A DNA stretch of 64,000 nt from GCA-003244245 sp963712995 (GTDB lineage Bacteria > Actinomycetota > Actinomycetes > Mycobacteriales > Pseudonocardiaceae): contig CAVQKH010000025.1 of NCBI GenBank assembly GCA_963712995.1, forward strand, positions 248,001-312,000, in the 5' to 3' direction. The notes beneath the pieces are model-generated. The model had not been told where the DNA came from. It saw nothing but the letters and a program-made list of their open reading frames with translations, and made no database searches. Position numbers and translations under genes: made by a program. Below, piece by piece: positions 55,922 to 64,000 of the stretch; within the stretch, counting starts at the first letter, position 1; each line of letters starts with the position of its first letter.

Positions 55922-56236
55922 ATGAGAGTCCGTAAAGGTGACACGGTGGTCGTGATCGCCGGTAAGGACAAGGGCGCCAAGGGCAAGGTGATCCAGGCCT
56001 ACCCGGACAACGGACGGGTGCTGGTCGAGGGCGTCAACCGGATCAAGAAGCACACCCGGATCAGCCGTACCCAGCGTGGTGCGCAAAGCGGCGGGATCGT
56101 GACGCAGGAGGCCACCATCGACGTCTCGAACGTCATGGTCGTCGACTCCGACGGTAAGCCGGTCAGGGTGGGTTACCGCACTGATGACGAGGGTAGGCGC
56201 GTGCGCGTGTCGCGGCGCACCGGCAAGGACATATGA
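55922..56236 (+). CDS. rplX: 50S ribosomal protein L24
   Basis: 104 residues. MRVRKGDTVVVIAGKDKGAKGKV is the KOW motif, followed by GVNRIKKHTRISRTQRGAQSGGIV. L24 starts 50S assembly. The longer in-frame upstream reading passes through the rplN coding region and was rejected. rplE begins one base after the stop. Confidence 0.97.
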   Translation: MRVRKGDTVVVIAGKDKGAKGKVIQAYPDNGRVLVEGVNRIKKHTRISRTQRGAQSGGIVTQEATIDVSNVMVVDSDGKPVRVGYRTDDEGRRVRVSRRTGKDI

Positions 56237-56237
56237 G

Positions 56238-56813
56238 ATGACGACGGCAGAGAGCACCCGTACTGCGACGGTACCCAGGCTCAAGACCCGCTACCGCGAG
56301 GAGATCGTCAGCGGGTTGCGCGAGGAGTTCACCTACTCCAACGCGATGCAGGTACCCGGGGTCGTCAAGGTCGTGGTGAACATGGGCGTCGGCGAGGCGG
56401 CCCGGGACGCCAAGCTGATGGACGGTGCCCTTCGCGACCTGACGGCGATCACCGGCCAGAAACCGCTGGTGCGGCGGGCTCGCAAATCCGTCGCGCAGTT
56501 CAAATTGCGCGAGGGGATGCCGATCGGCGCCAAGGTGACGCTGCGCGGCGACCGGATGTGGGAGTTCCTGGACCGCCTGCTGACGATCGCGTTGCCCCGT
56601 ATCCGCGACTTCCGTGGCCTGTCGCCGACCCAGTTCGACGGTCACGGTAACTACACCTTCGGTCTCACCGAGCAGTCGATGTTCCATGAGCTCAACCCGG
56701 ACAACATCGACCGCCCGCGTGGCATGGACATCACCGTGGTCACCTCCGCGACCACCGACGAGGAGGGCCGGGCGCTGCTGCGTCGCCTGGGCTTTCCCTT
56801 CAAGGAGAGCTGA
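56238..56813 (+). CDS. rplE: 50S ribosomal protein L5
   Basis: 191 residues. LKTRYREEIVSGLREEFTYSN, ITGQKPLVRRARKSVAQFKLREGMPIG and LRRLGFPFKES. L5 holds 5S rRNA in the central protuberance. The ATG follows the rplX stop by one base; the stop overlaps rpsN (TGATG). Confidence 0.98.
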   Translation: MTTAESTRTATVPRLKTRYREEIVSGLREEFTYSNAMQVPGVVKVVVNMGVGEAARDAKLMDGALRDLTAITGQKPLVRRARKSVAQFKLREGMPIGAKVTLRGDRMWEFLDRLLTIALPRIRDFRGLSPTQFDGHGNYTFGLTEQSMFHELNPDNIDRPRGMDITVVTSATTDEEGRALLRRLGFPFKES

Positions 56814-56998
56814 TGGCGAAGAAAGCGCTGATTATCAAGGCCTCGCGCAAGCCCAAGTTCTCGGTGCGGGCCTACACCCGCTGCCAGCGCTGCGGGCGGC
56901 CCAAGGCGGTCTACCGCAAGTTCGGGCTGTGCAGGATCTGCCTGCGCCAGATGGCCCACCGGGGCGAGCTCCCGGGTGTGAGCAAGTCATCGTGGTGA
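56813..56998 (+). CDS. rpsN: 30S ribosomal protein S14, zinc-binding type Z
   Basis: 61 residues. CQRC and CRIC give the four zinc ligands, so this is the short zinc-bound form. A longer zinc-independent paralogue may exist elsewhere, matching the zinc-type L33 in this window. MAKKALIIKASRKPKF at the N-terminus is typical. Confidence 0.98.
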   Translation: MAKKALIIKASRKPKFSVRAYTRCQRCGRPKAVYRKFGLCRICLRQMAHRGELPGVSKSSW

Positions 56999-57065
56999 GC
57001 CGCTGCGCCACTATTCGTCGCAGGCCCGGGAGGGAACCGCGGCGGGAAGGGATCATGAGGTCGCC

Positions 57066-57464
57066 ATGACGATGACCGACCCGATCGCAGACATGTTGAC
57101 CCGTCTGCGCAACGCCAACTCGGCTTATCACGACCGGGTCGTGATGCCGCATTCCAAGATCAAGGCGAATATCGCCGAGATCCTCCAGAGGGAGGGGTAC
57201 ATCTCCAGCTTCCACGCCGAGGAGGCACCCGTGGGGCGCTCCCTCGTGGTGGAACTGAAGTTCGGTCCCAACCGGGAGCGCAGCATCGCCGGCCTGCGCC
57301 GGGTGTCCAAGCCCGGCCTGCGGGTGTACGCGAAGTCGACCTCGTTGCCCAAGGTGCTCGGCGGCCTGGGCGTGGCGATCATCTCCACGTCCACCGGGTT
57401 GCTCACCGACCGGCAGGCCGCCAAGAAGGGCGTGGGCGGGGAAGTCCTCGCCTTCGTCTGGTGA
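57066..57464 (+). CDS. rpsH: 30S ribosomal protein S8
   Basis: 132 residues. MTDPIADMLTRLRNAN, MPHSKIKANIAEILQREGY and the C-terminal STSTGLLTDRQAAKKGVGGEVLAFVW are canonical. S8 binds the central 16S domain and in many bacteria represses the spc operon. The first or second ATG (57066 or 57072) may start it. Confidence 0.98.
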   Translation: MTMTDPIADMLTRLRNANSAYHDRVVMPHSKIKANIAEILQREGYISSFHAEEAPVGRSLVVELKFGPNRERSIAGLRRVSKPGLRVYAKSTSLPKVLGGLGVAIISTSTGLLTDRQAAKKGVGGEVLAFVW

Positions 57465-57481
57465 GAGGGGAGCAGAGGTAG

Positions 57482-58021
57482 ATGTCGCGCATCGGTAAGC
57501 AACCGATCATCGTGCCCCCCGGCGTCGAGGTGGTCGTCGACGGCCGCACCGTGCGGGTGCAGGGTCCCAAGGGGACTTTGCAGCACACTGTGCCCGAACC
57601 GATCATCGTCGAGCAGGCGTCGGACGGTACCCTGCTGGTTCAGCGGCCGGATGACGAACGGCGCAGCAAAGCGCTGCACGGGCTGTCCCGGACTCTGGTG
57701 AACAACATGGTTCTCGGGGTCAGTCAGGGCTACGAGAAGCGGATGGAGATCCACGGCGTCGGCTACCGGGTGGTGGCCAAGGGCTCGGGCCTGGAGTTCT
57801 CGCTGGGGTTCAGCCACCCGGTGCCGGTCACCGCACCCGAGGGCATCAGCTTCGCGGTGGAGAGCCCCACGCGGTTCTCCGTGTCCGGCATCGACAAGCA
57901 GGCGGTCGGTGAGGTAGCGGCGACCATCCGGAAGTTGCGGCGCCCGGACCCTTACAAGGGCAAGGGCGTGCGCTACGCGGGCGAGAAGGTCCGGCGCAAG
58001 GTCGGGAAGACAGGTAAGTGA
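57482..58021 (+). CDS. rplF: 50S ribosomal protein L6
   Basis: 179 residues. MSRIGKQPIIVPPGVEV, GPKGTLQHTVP and the C-terminal RRPDPYKGKGVRYAGEKVRRKVGKTGK near the sarcin-ricin loop. Two similar domains as usual. The stop overlaps the rplR GTG. Confidence 0.98.
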   Translation: MSRIGKQPIIVPPGVEVVVDGRTVRVQGPKGTLQHTVPEPIIVEQASDGTLLVQRPDDERRSKALHGLSRTLVNNMVLGVSQGYEKRMEIHGVGYRVVAKGSGLEFSLGFSHPVPVTAPEGISFAVESPTRFSVSGIDKQAVGEVAATIRKLRRPDPYKGKGVRYAGEKVRRKVGKTGK

Positions 58022-58449
58022 TCATGGCTGAGGTAGCTACCAGATCGACGGCTGCGCCGTCGGTAACCAAGCGTCCGCAGGTCGGCAAGGACGTCTCGAC
58101 TCGACGCCGGCTGGCCAGGGCACGGCGACATTTCCGGCTGCGCAAGAAGGTCAGCGGTTCTCCGCAGCGTCCGCGGCTGGTGGTCAACCGCTCGTCCCGG
58201 CACATCGCCGTTCAGCTCGTGGACGACCTGGCTGGGCACACCCTCGCGGCGGCGTCGAGCATCGAGACCGACGTCCGTGCGATGGCGGGCGACAAGAAGG
58301 CCAGGGCGGTGCGGGTCGGAGAGTTGATCGCCGCTCGGGCGAAGGCGGCCGGTGTCGAGCGGGTGGTGTTCGATCGCGGTGGCTACGCCTACCACGGTCG
58401 GATCGCGGCGCTGGCCGACGCGGCCCGTGCAGCAGGCCTGGAATTCTGA
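58018..58449 (+). CDS. rplR: 50S ribosomal protein L18
   Basis: 143 residues if the GTG overlapping rplF is used; an ATG six bases on is the alternative. STRRRLARARRHFRLRKKVSGSPQRPRLVVNRSSRHIAVQLVDD and FDRGGYAYHGRIAALADAARAAGLEF. Binds 5S rRNA with L5. The N-terminus is about 20 residues longer than in E. coli. An 86-base gap with short repeats follows. Confidence 0.96.
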   Translation: MIMAEVATRSTAAPSVTKRPQVGKDVSTRRRLARARRHFRLRKKVSGSPQRPRLVVNRSSRHIAVQLVDDLAGHTLAAASSIETDVRAMAGDKKARAVRVGELIAARAKAAGVERVVFDRGGYAYHGRIAALADAARAAGLEF

Positions 58450-58460
58450 CCGATGACCAA

Positions 58461-58506
58461 CCTGAGACAGCAGCGCCCGAGACAGCAACCCCTGAGACAG
58501 CAACCG
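58461..58506 (+). repeat. Short direct repeats between rplR and rpsE
   Basis: The core GAGACAGCA occurs three times within about 45 bases, spaced roughly 15 bases apart, each preceded by CC or CCT. The array ends about 30 bases before the rpsE start. Confidence 0.75.
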
Positions 58507-58535
58507 CAGTACCCGAGCAACGGAAGGAACGCCTG

Positions 58536-59147
58536 ATGCCTGGACGTATGCGGCGGGAAGGCGGAGGCGAGCGCACCGAGCGTCGGGACCGCCGCGAGGG
58601 TGGCCGCGGTGGGGCGCCCCAGCAGGAGAAGAGCCCGCACCTCGAACGAGTTGTCGCGATCAACCGGGTGGCCAAGGTGGTCAAGGGTGGTCGGCGGTTC
58701 AGTTTCACCGCGTTGGTCGTGGTGGGCGATGGCGACGGGATGGTCGGCGTCGGTTACGGGAAGGCCAAGGAGGTGCCGGCGGCGATCCAGAAAGGGGTGG
58801 AGGAAGCGAAGAAGAGCTTCTTCCGGGTGCCCCGGATCGGCAGCACCATCCCGCACCCGATCACCGGTGAGGCCGCGGCTGGCGTTGTGCTGCTGCGCCC
58901 CGCCTCACCGGGTACCGGGGTCATCGCCGGAGGACCGGTCCGGGCGGTGCTGGAGTGTGCCGGTGTGCATGACGTGCTGTCCAAATCGCTGGGCAGTGAC
59001 AACGCGATCAACATCGTGCACGCCACGGTCGCGGCGCTGAAGGGGTTGCAGCGGCCCGAGGAGGTGGCCGCGCGTCGCGGTCTTCCTCTGGAGGACGTGG
59101 CCCCGGCCGGTATGTTGCGGGCGCGTGCAGCGGCGCAGGGGGTGTGA
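58536..59147 (+). CDS. rpsE: 30S ribosomal protein S5
   Basis: 203 residues. An Arg/Glu/Gly-rich N-terminus of about 35 residues leads into LERVVAINRVAKVVKGGRRFSFTALVVVGDG and GVGYGKAKEVPAAIQKGVEEAKK. S5 affects decoding accuracy; the spectinomycin loop is unaltered. AAGGAACG is the ribosome site. Confidence 0.98.
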   Translation: MPGRMRREGGGERTERRDRREGGRGGAPQQEKSPHLERVVAINRVAKVVKGGRRFSFTALVVVGDGDGMVGVGYGKAKEVPAAIQKGVEEAKKSFFRVPRIGSTIPHPITGEAAAGVVLLRPASPGTGVIAGGPVRAVLECAGVHDVLSKSLGSDNAINIVHATVAALKGLQRPEEVAARRGLPLEDVAPAGMLRARAAAQGV

Positions 59148-59148
59148 G

Positions 59149-59376
59149 ATGACTGAATCTCATTCGACGGTTCGACCGTCGGTACTCAGGATCACCCAGA
59201 TTCGCGGGACCATCGGCACGCTGCACAACCAGCGTGAGACGTTGCGTTCGCTGGGGCTACGCCGGATCCGGCATTGCGTGATAAAAGAGGATAACTCCCA
59301 GGTCCGTGGCATGATCGCCACTGTCCGTCACCTGGTGACGGTAGAGGAGGTCCCGAGCGAGGTGACGGCGACGTGA
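59149..59376 (+). CDS. rpmD: 50S ribosomal protein L30
   Basis: 75 residues from the ATG one base after the rpsE stop. VLRITQIRGTIGTLHNQRETLRSLGLRRI and VRGMIATVRHLVTVEEV. Slightly longer at both ends than the 60-residue norm. The stop overlaps the rplO GTG. Confidence 0.97.
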   Translation: MTESHSTVRPSVLRITQIRGTIGTLHNQRETLRSLGLRRIRHCVIKEDNSQVRGMIATVRHLVTVEEVPSEVTAT

Positions 59377-59816
59377 CTATCAAACTGCACCATTTGCGTC
59401 CGGCCCCGGGCGCGAAGACCGCCAAGACCCGGGTCGGTCGTGGCGAGGGGTCCAAGGGTAAGTCCGCTGGTCGTGGTACCAAGGGCACCAAAGCTCGGAA
59501 GAACGTTCCGGCGATGTTCGAGGGTGGCCAGATGCCGATCCATATGCGGCTGCCCAAGCTCAAGGGTTTCCGCAACCGGTTCCGCACCGAATACCAGGTG
59601 GTCAACGTCGGTGACCTGGCCCGGCTGTTCCCTGAGGGTGGGGCGGTGGGACCTGAGCAGCTGGTGGCCGCCGGTGCGGTGCGCAAGGGGTGCCCGGTGA
59701 AGGTGCTGGGCGAGGGTGACCTCGCCGGCGTCACGCTCCAGGTCAGTGCCCAGGCCTTCTCCGGTTCCGCGCGGGACAAGATCGCCGCAGCGGGCGGCAG
59801 CAGCACCGAGCTGTAG
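59373..59816 (+). CDS. rplO: 50S ribosomal protein L15
   Basis: 147 residues from GTG overlapping rpmD. LHHLRPAPGAKTAKTRVGRGEGSKGKSAGRGTKGTKAR, FEGGQMPIHMRLPKLKGFRN. Late assembly protein of the 50S subunit. A 171-base gap precedes secY, which may carry its own promoter. Confidence 0.98.
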   Translation: MTIKLHHLRPAPGAKTAKTRVGRGEGSKGKSAGRGTKGTKARKNVPAMFEGGQMPIHMRLPKLKGFRNRFRTEYQVVNVGDLARLFPEGGAVGPEQLVAAGAVRKGCPVKVLGEGDLAGVTLQVSAQAFSGSARDKIAAAGGSSTEL

Positions 59817-59987
59817 GCGGGCCCTGTTGTCCCGGGTCCTGCTGTTACAGTCGGCCGGAGTGCATAGGCGAGTCGGCTGGCGTCCGCCGTCAGGTTCCCT
59901 TGCACTGCTCGGTCGCCGTCCCCGGCCGTGCGACCGCCGGTCCGCCACGATCGACGGCCTCACCACGGCCGTGCCCAGGAGGTAGGA

Positions 59988-61307
59988 GTGCTCGGCGCCT
60001 TCCGCTCGGCTCTTGCGACACCGGATCTGCGCCGCAAGATCCTCTTCACCCTGGGCATGGTGGTGGTCTACCGGATCGGTGCGACCCTGCCCTCACCCGG
60101 GGTCTCCTACGTCAATATCAACCAATGCCTGGCGCAGGTGCAGCAGGGAAGCAATCAAAACGTCTACTCGCTGATTAATCTGTTCAGCGGTGGGGCATTG
60201 CTGAGGTTGTCGGTGTTCGCGTTGGGGATCATGCCCTACATCACCGCGAGCATCATCGTTCAGTTGCTCACGGTGGTGATTCCTCGCTTCGAGGTGCTGA
60301 AGAAAGAGGGTCAATCCGGGCAGAACAAACTCACGCAGTACACCCGGTATCTGACGATCGCACTGGCTATTCTGCAATCCACCGGCATCATTGCACTGGC
60401 GGTTCGTGGACAACTGTTCTCCGGATGCCCTCTTCCACCGATTCCGGACCAGTCGGTGTTCAACCTGGTCGTCATCGTGGTGGTCATGACCGCGGGCACC
60501 GCGATCATCATGTGGTTGGGTGAGCTGATCACCGAACGGGGTATCGGCAACGGGATGTCTTTGTTGATCTTCACCTCGATCGCCGCCCGCATCCCCGCCG
60601 AGGGCAAGAACATCCTGGATTCGCAGGGGCCGCTGGTCTTCTTCCTGGTGTGCGTGTTCGGTCTGGCCATCATCGCCAGCGTGGTGTTCGTCGAGCAGGG
60701 CCAGCGCCGGATCCCGGTGCAGTACGCCAAGCGGATGATCGGCCGCCGGATGTACGGCGGTACCTCCACCTACCTGCCATTGAAGGTGAACCAGGCCGGC
60801 GTTATCCCGGTCATCTTCGCTTCGTCGCTGCTCTACCTGCCCGACCTCATTGCTCGGCTGACCACCTCGTCGAGCGGTCAGCCGAGTTGGTGGCAGACGT
60901 TCATCACCCGATACCTGGTCGATCAGGCCAGTTGGGTCCATATCGCGCTGTACTTCTTGATGATTATCTTCTTCACCTACTTCTACGTCGCGATCACGTT
61001 CAATCCCGAGGAGCGCGCCGAGGAGATGAAGAAGTTCGGTGGGTTCATTCCGGGTATCCGCCCGGGGCGCCCCACCGCCGAGTACCTGAGTTTCGTGCTC
61101 AGCCGGATCACCCTGCCCGGCTCGCTGTATCTGGGTATCGTGGCTGTACTGCCCAACTTGTTCCTCGACCTCACCGGTGATGGACAGAACCAGAACTTCC
61201 CCTTCGGGGGAACCGCGGTTCTGATCATGGTGGGGGTCGGATTGGACACCGTGAAGCAGATTGAGAGCCAGCTGATGCAGCGGAACTACGAAGGGTTCCT
61301 GCGCTAG
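59988..61307 (+). CDS. secY: Preprotein translocase subunit SecY
   Basis: 439 residues from a GTG preceded by AGGAGGTAGGA; the upstream in-frame start was rejected for lack of a site. Ten membrane helices; INLFSGGALLRLSVFALGIMPYITASIIVQLL, GIGNGMSLLIF and the cytoplasmic loop QGQRRIPVQYAKRM that binds SecA or the ribosome. Works with the SecE encoded at 17866-18231. The stop overlaps the adk start. Confidence 0.98.
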   Translation: MLGAFRSALATPDLRRKILFTLGMVVVYRIGATLPSPGVSYVNINQCLAQVQQGSNQNVYSLINLFSGGALLRLSVFALGIMPYITASIIVQLLTVVIPRFEVLKKEGQSGQNKLTQYTRYLTIALAILQSTGIIALAVRGQLFSGCPLPPIPDQSVFNLVVIVVVMTAGTAIIMWLGELITERGIGNGMSLLIFTSIAARIPAEGKNILDSQGPLVFFLVCVFGLAIIASVVFVEQGQRRIPVQYAKRMIGRRMYGGTSTYLPLKVNQAGVIPVIFASSLLYLPDLIARLTTSSSGQPSWWQTFITRYLVDQASWVHIALYFLMIIFFTYFYVAITFNPEERAEEMKKFGGFIPGIRPGRPTAEYLSFVLSRITLPGSLYLGIVAVLPNLFLDLTGDGQNQNFPFGGTAVLIMVGVGLDTVKQIESQLMQRNYEGFLR

Positions 61308-61858
61308 TGCGAATCCTCATTGTGGGCCCGCCGGGAGCGGGCAAGGGAACCCAGGCTGCGGTGTTGAGCCAGGAGCTCGGCGTGGTGCACATCTCGACGG
61401 GGGATGAGTTCCGGGCACACGTCGGCGGTGAAACCGAGTTGGGCCGGCGGGTGAAGCGCTACCTGGATGCCGGCGCGTTGGTACCCGATGAGATCACCAA
61501 CAAGATGGTGGAGCAACGGCTCACCGACGAGGTCTGCCGCAACGGGTTCATCCTCGACGGTTTCCCGCGCACGGTCGCGCAGGCGCAGGTGCTGGCGGAT
61601 CTGCTGCTTGCGCATGACTGCGAGATCGACACGGTATTGGAGCTCGACGCACCTGAGGACGCGGTGCTCGAGCGACTGCTGGCGCGGGGGCGCGATGACG
61701 ATACCGAGAACGTCATCCGGCACCGCCAGCAGCTCTATCGCGGCGAGACCGCGCCGCTGCTGGAATTTTACGCCGACCGGCTGGTCACCGTTCCGGCGGT
61801 CGGTTCGGTGCCCGATGTGACTGCTCGGGCGTTGGACGCACTGCGAACTCGGGCATGA
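61307..61858 (+). CDS. adk: Adenylate kinase
   Basis: 183 residues from GTG overlapping secY. P-loop GPPGAGKGT at residues 7-15, HISTGDEFR and DGFPRT. The short LID without zinc cysteines is the usual actinomycete form. Interconverts ATP, AMP and ADP. The secY-adk-map order is classic. Confidence 0.97.
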   Translation: MRILIVGPPGAGKGTQAAVLSQELGVVHISTGDEFRAHVGGETELGRRVKRYLDAGALVPDEITNKMVEQRLTDEVCRNGFILDGFPRTVAQAQVLADLLLAHDCEIDTVLELDAPEDAVLERLLARGRDDDTENVIRHRQQLYRGETAPLLEFYADRLVTVPAVGSVPDVTARALDALRTRA

Positions 61859-61868
61859 CGAGGGTGCG

Positions 61869-62687
61869 ATGACCGGGGGTGGGGTGCGGGCCGTGGTGCG
61901 AAGGTTGCGTGGTCGGAGCAGCATCGAGCTCAAATCCGCTGCTGAGATCGAGGCGATGCGCGCGGCCGGTGCGGTGGTGGCCCGGACTCTGCGGCTGCTC
62001 GAGTCGCACGCCAAGGCCGGTGTGAGCACCGGTGAACTGGACGAGTTGGCTGAGCAGTCGATCCGGGACGCCGGGGCGGTACCGTCCTTCAAGGGCTACC
62101 ACGGGTTCCCGGCCTCGATCTGCAGCTCGGTGAACGAGCAGGTGGTCCATGGCATCCCGCGCCGCGAGCAGGTGCTCGCCGAGGGAGATCTGCTGTCGGT
62201 GGACTGTGGCGCGATCCTGGACGGCTGGCATGGCGACGCTGCGGTGACCGTGCACATCGGGAAGGTGACCGAGGCCGACAACCGGTTGTCGGCGGCCTGC
62301 CGGGCCGCGCTGGAGGCCGGCATCGCCGCCGTGCACCCTGGCGGCCGGTTGACCGACATCTCCCATGCGGTGGAGTCGGCAGCGCTGGCCGCCGCCGCGG
62401 AGCACGGGACGTCCTACGGGATCGTGGCCGACTACGGTGGCCACGGCATCGGAACGGCGATGCACATGGACCCGTTCCTGCCCAACGTGGGCCGCCCCGG
62501 CCGTGGTCCGCGGCTGGTGGTCGGCATGGCCCTGGCGATCGAGCCGATGCTCACCGCGGGGAGCGAGAAGACCGAGGAACTGGACGACGGTTGGACCGTG
62601 GTCACGGTGGACGGATCCCGGGCCGCGCATTGGGAGCACTCGGTCGCCGTCACCGACGAGGGCCCACTCGTGCTCACGGTCGAGTAA
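61869..62687 (+). CDS. map: Methionine aminopeptidase, type I
   Basis: 272 residues. Metal ligands are seen in VDCGAILDGWHGDAAVTV (two Asp), GHGIGTAMHMDP (His), AIEPM (Glu) and WEHSVAV (Glu). Removes the initiator methionine from nascent proteins. The N-terminus lacks an SH3-binding zinc extension. infA and rpmJ, often next, are not found; an SDR gene follows at eight bases. Confidence 0.97.
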   Translation: MTGGGVRAVVRRLRGRSSIELKSAAEIEAMRAAGAVVARTLRLLESHAKAGVSTGELDELAEQSIRDAGAVPSFKGYHGFPASICSSVNEQVVHGIPRREQVLAEGDLLSVDCGAILDGWHGDAAVTVHIGKVTEADNRLSAACRAALEAGIAAVHPGGRLTDISHAVESAALAAAAEHGTSYGIVADYGGHGIGTAMHMDPFLPNVGRPGRGPRLVVGMALAIEPMLTAGSEKTEELDDGWTVVTVDGSRAAHWEHSVAVTDEGPLVLTVE

Positions 62688-62695
62688 ACAAGACC

Positions 62696-63667
62696 GTGGG
62701 TGTGCTCGAAGGCACGGCGGTGGTGATCACCGGTGCCGGTCGCGGCCTGGGCGAGGCCTACGCCGTGCACGCCGCGGCGGCCGGAGCCGCGGTCGTGGTC
62801 AACGACGTCGATATGGCGCTGGCCGAGGCGGTCACCGCGCGGATCGTTGCCCACGGTGGTCGCGCGGTGGCCAATGGGGCGTCGGTTCGCGATCCGGATC
62901 AGGCCGGCGGGATCGTGCGGCAGTGCCTGGCGGAGTTCGGCAGACTCGACGGTCTGGTGAACAACGCCGGACTCAGTCACCTGGCACTACCCTGGGAAGA
63001 AGACCCCGGCCTCGCCCGCGAGCTCATCGAGGTCAACGTGCTCGGGGTGCTCTACTGCGGGATCGCTGCCGCGCGGGTGATGCGCGCCCAACGCGCCGGA
63101 TCGATCGTCAATATCTCCTCGGGCTCGTCGTTCGGCCAGTACGCCCTGGGCACGTACGCGGCGTCCAAAGGTGCAGTCGCGTCCCTGACCTATTCCTGGG
63201 CGCTGGATCTGGCGGAGTCGGGGGTGCGGGTGAACGGCGTCTGCCCGCTGGCCTGGACTCGTATGGTGGAGCGTCACGAGGCTGCGCACGCGCGCGTCAC
63301 CCGGCAGCGCACCCCGGACCGGGTGGCCCCGCTGATCACCTACCTGCTCTCCGATCGCGCCGAGGGGATCACCGGCCAGCTCATCCGGTTCACCGGGGAC
63401 CAGCTGCACATCGTGCGCCAGCCCGGGATCAAGGAGCCGGTGCTGAGCCGGGAGTTCTGGAGCACCGAGGATATCGCCGCTGCCTTCGACCAGGTGCTCG
63501 ATCACCACCTCGAGCCCTTCGGTCTGGACAAGCAGCCGCCCCCGCGACTGCGGGCAGCGCCTCCCAGCCGACCGAATGAACCGGCCGCAACACATAACTG
63601 GGTCATAGCGCTCGACGCGACGGGTGATCTCACTGAGCAGGCGGAAAGGACTGCGACGCGATCTTGA
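62696..63667 (+). CDS. Short-chain dehydrogenase/reductase
   Basis: 323 residues from GTG, eight bases after map. NAD(P)-binding GAGRGLGEAYA, NNAG, catalytic Ser in NISSGSS and YAASK. The SDR core of about 250 residues is followed by a further 70 residues (PVLSREFWSTEDIAAAFDQVL and a Pro/Arg-rich end), as in SDRs of the peroxisomal multifunctional-enzyme type. NDVD after the second strand favours NAD as cofactor. Substrate unknown; a hydroxyacyl-CoA is possible. Confidence 0.88.
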   Translation: MGVLEGTAVVITGAGRGLGEAYAVHAAAAGAAVVVNDVDMALAEAVTARIVAHGGRAVANGASVRDPDQAGGIVRQCLAEFGRLDGLVNNAGLSHLALPWEEDPGLARELIEVNVLGVLYCGIAAARVMRAQRAGSIVNISSGSSFGQYALGTYAASKGAVASLTYSWALDLAESGVRVNGVCPLAWTRMVERHEAAHARVTRQRTPDRVAPLITYLLSDRAEGITGQLIRFTGDQLHIVRQPGIKEPVLSREFWSTEDIAAAFDQVLDHHLEPFGLDKQPPPRLRAAPPSRPNEPAATHNWVIALDATGDLTEQAERTATRS

Positions 63668-63687
63668 CGTGGGATATCTTCATCGCA

Positions 63688-64000
63688 TCAGGTGGAACAG
63701 GTGTTGTGGTATGCCAGTCCTGAGATATAGCGGGCCCACTCGTCACGATCGAGACCGCCTCCGGTGATGGCGCAGCCGCGCTCGGTCGCGTGGTCTCGGA
63801 GATTGTTGAGAGCGGTGAGGTCCCACAGGATGATGCCGCCATCGCCCCTGCCAGCGGCCAGGGTAAGTCCGTTAGGGGAGAACGCCACAACGGAACCCTT
63901 CTCAGCTAGGGGCGGCTCCATGCGGCGGGGTTGGGCCGGGTCACCGAGGTTCCACAGGATCGTGCCGTCATCGCTATCGCCGCTGCTTGTGGCCAAGGTG
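63688..64000 (-). CDS. WD40-repeat protein, C-terminal part only
   Basis: About 104 codons; the N-terminal portion lies beyond the window end. Two WD40 blades are visible (DGTILWNLGDPAQP; VVAFSPNGLTLAAGRGDGGIILWDL), then a tail CAITGGGLDRDEWARYISGLAYHNTC typical of large actinomycete WD40 proteins, often fused to kinase or NTPase domains. Nothing about its N-terminal domains can be said from here. It converges with the SDR gene, ending 20 bases after it. Confidence 0.8.
   Translation of the reverse strand, partial: TLATSSGDSDDGTILWNLGDPAQPRRMEPPLAEKGSVVAFSPNGLTLAAGRGDGGIILWDLTALNNLRDHATERGCAITGGGLDRDEWARYISGLAYHNTCST

Overview
The window comes from a high-GC actinomycete chromosome and fits the Pseudonocardiales best. 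Three things point there: an mce (mammalian cell entry) lipid-import operon set between rplL and rpoB, HadA/HadB-type dehydratases between tRNA genes, and a TTG-started rpoB. The species cannot be named from the sequence alone.

Layout. (1) 1-2.7 kb, minus strand: two tandem isochorismatase-fold hydrolases and an allophanate-hydrolase-type amidase, chained by short overlaps. This looks like a biuret or triuret nitrogen-salvage cassette. (2) 3.0-10.1 kb, with visibly lower GC in places: a DUF3237 protein, an aromatic-amino-acid decarboxylase, a protein fusing a cytochrome P450 to an NRPS adenylation domain and a carrier domain, and an alpha/beta hydrolase. Together these could make a beta-hydroxylated amino acid or amine. 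(3) 10.1-16.1 kb: two decayed regulators, a secreted gamma-glutamyltransferase and a membrane GAF-GGDEF-EAL protein. (4) 16.2-22.6 kb: tRNA-Thr, tRNA-Met, rpmG, hadA, hadB, tRNA-Trp, secE, nusG, rplK, rplA, an antisense gene for a cysteine-rich unknown protein, then rplJ and rplL behind a probable L10 leader. (5) 22.6-35.8 kb: a lipase-like hydrolase and a full mce locus (ATPase, two permeases, MceA-F) bracketed by two paralogous pairs of Mce-associated membrane proteins. (6) 35.8-43.9 kb: rpoB and rpoC. (7) A convergent alpha-methylacyl-CoA racemase. (8) 45-62.7 kb: the str operon (rpsL, rpsG, fusA, tuf), the S10 operon and the spc operon through secY, adk and map. (9) An SDR oxidoreductase and the C-terminal end of a WD40 protein close the window.

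Most of the window is conserved growth machinery. The notable parts are the P450-A-PCP fusion cluster, the predicted triuret/biuret cassette, the lipid importer inside the translation/transcription block, a strong hairpin plus a direct-repeat array between rpoB and rpoC, and short tandem duplications scattered through housekeeping genes (nusG, rpsQ), mceD, a hydrolase gene and spacers. Single-base frame disruptions occur in mceD, mceE, mceF (twice) and near the end of rpoB. The rpoB case hints at sequencing or assembly error for at least some of them. No CRISPR array, intact insertion sequence, phage gene or rRNA was seen.
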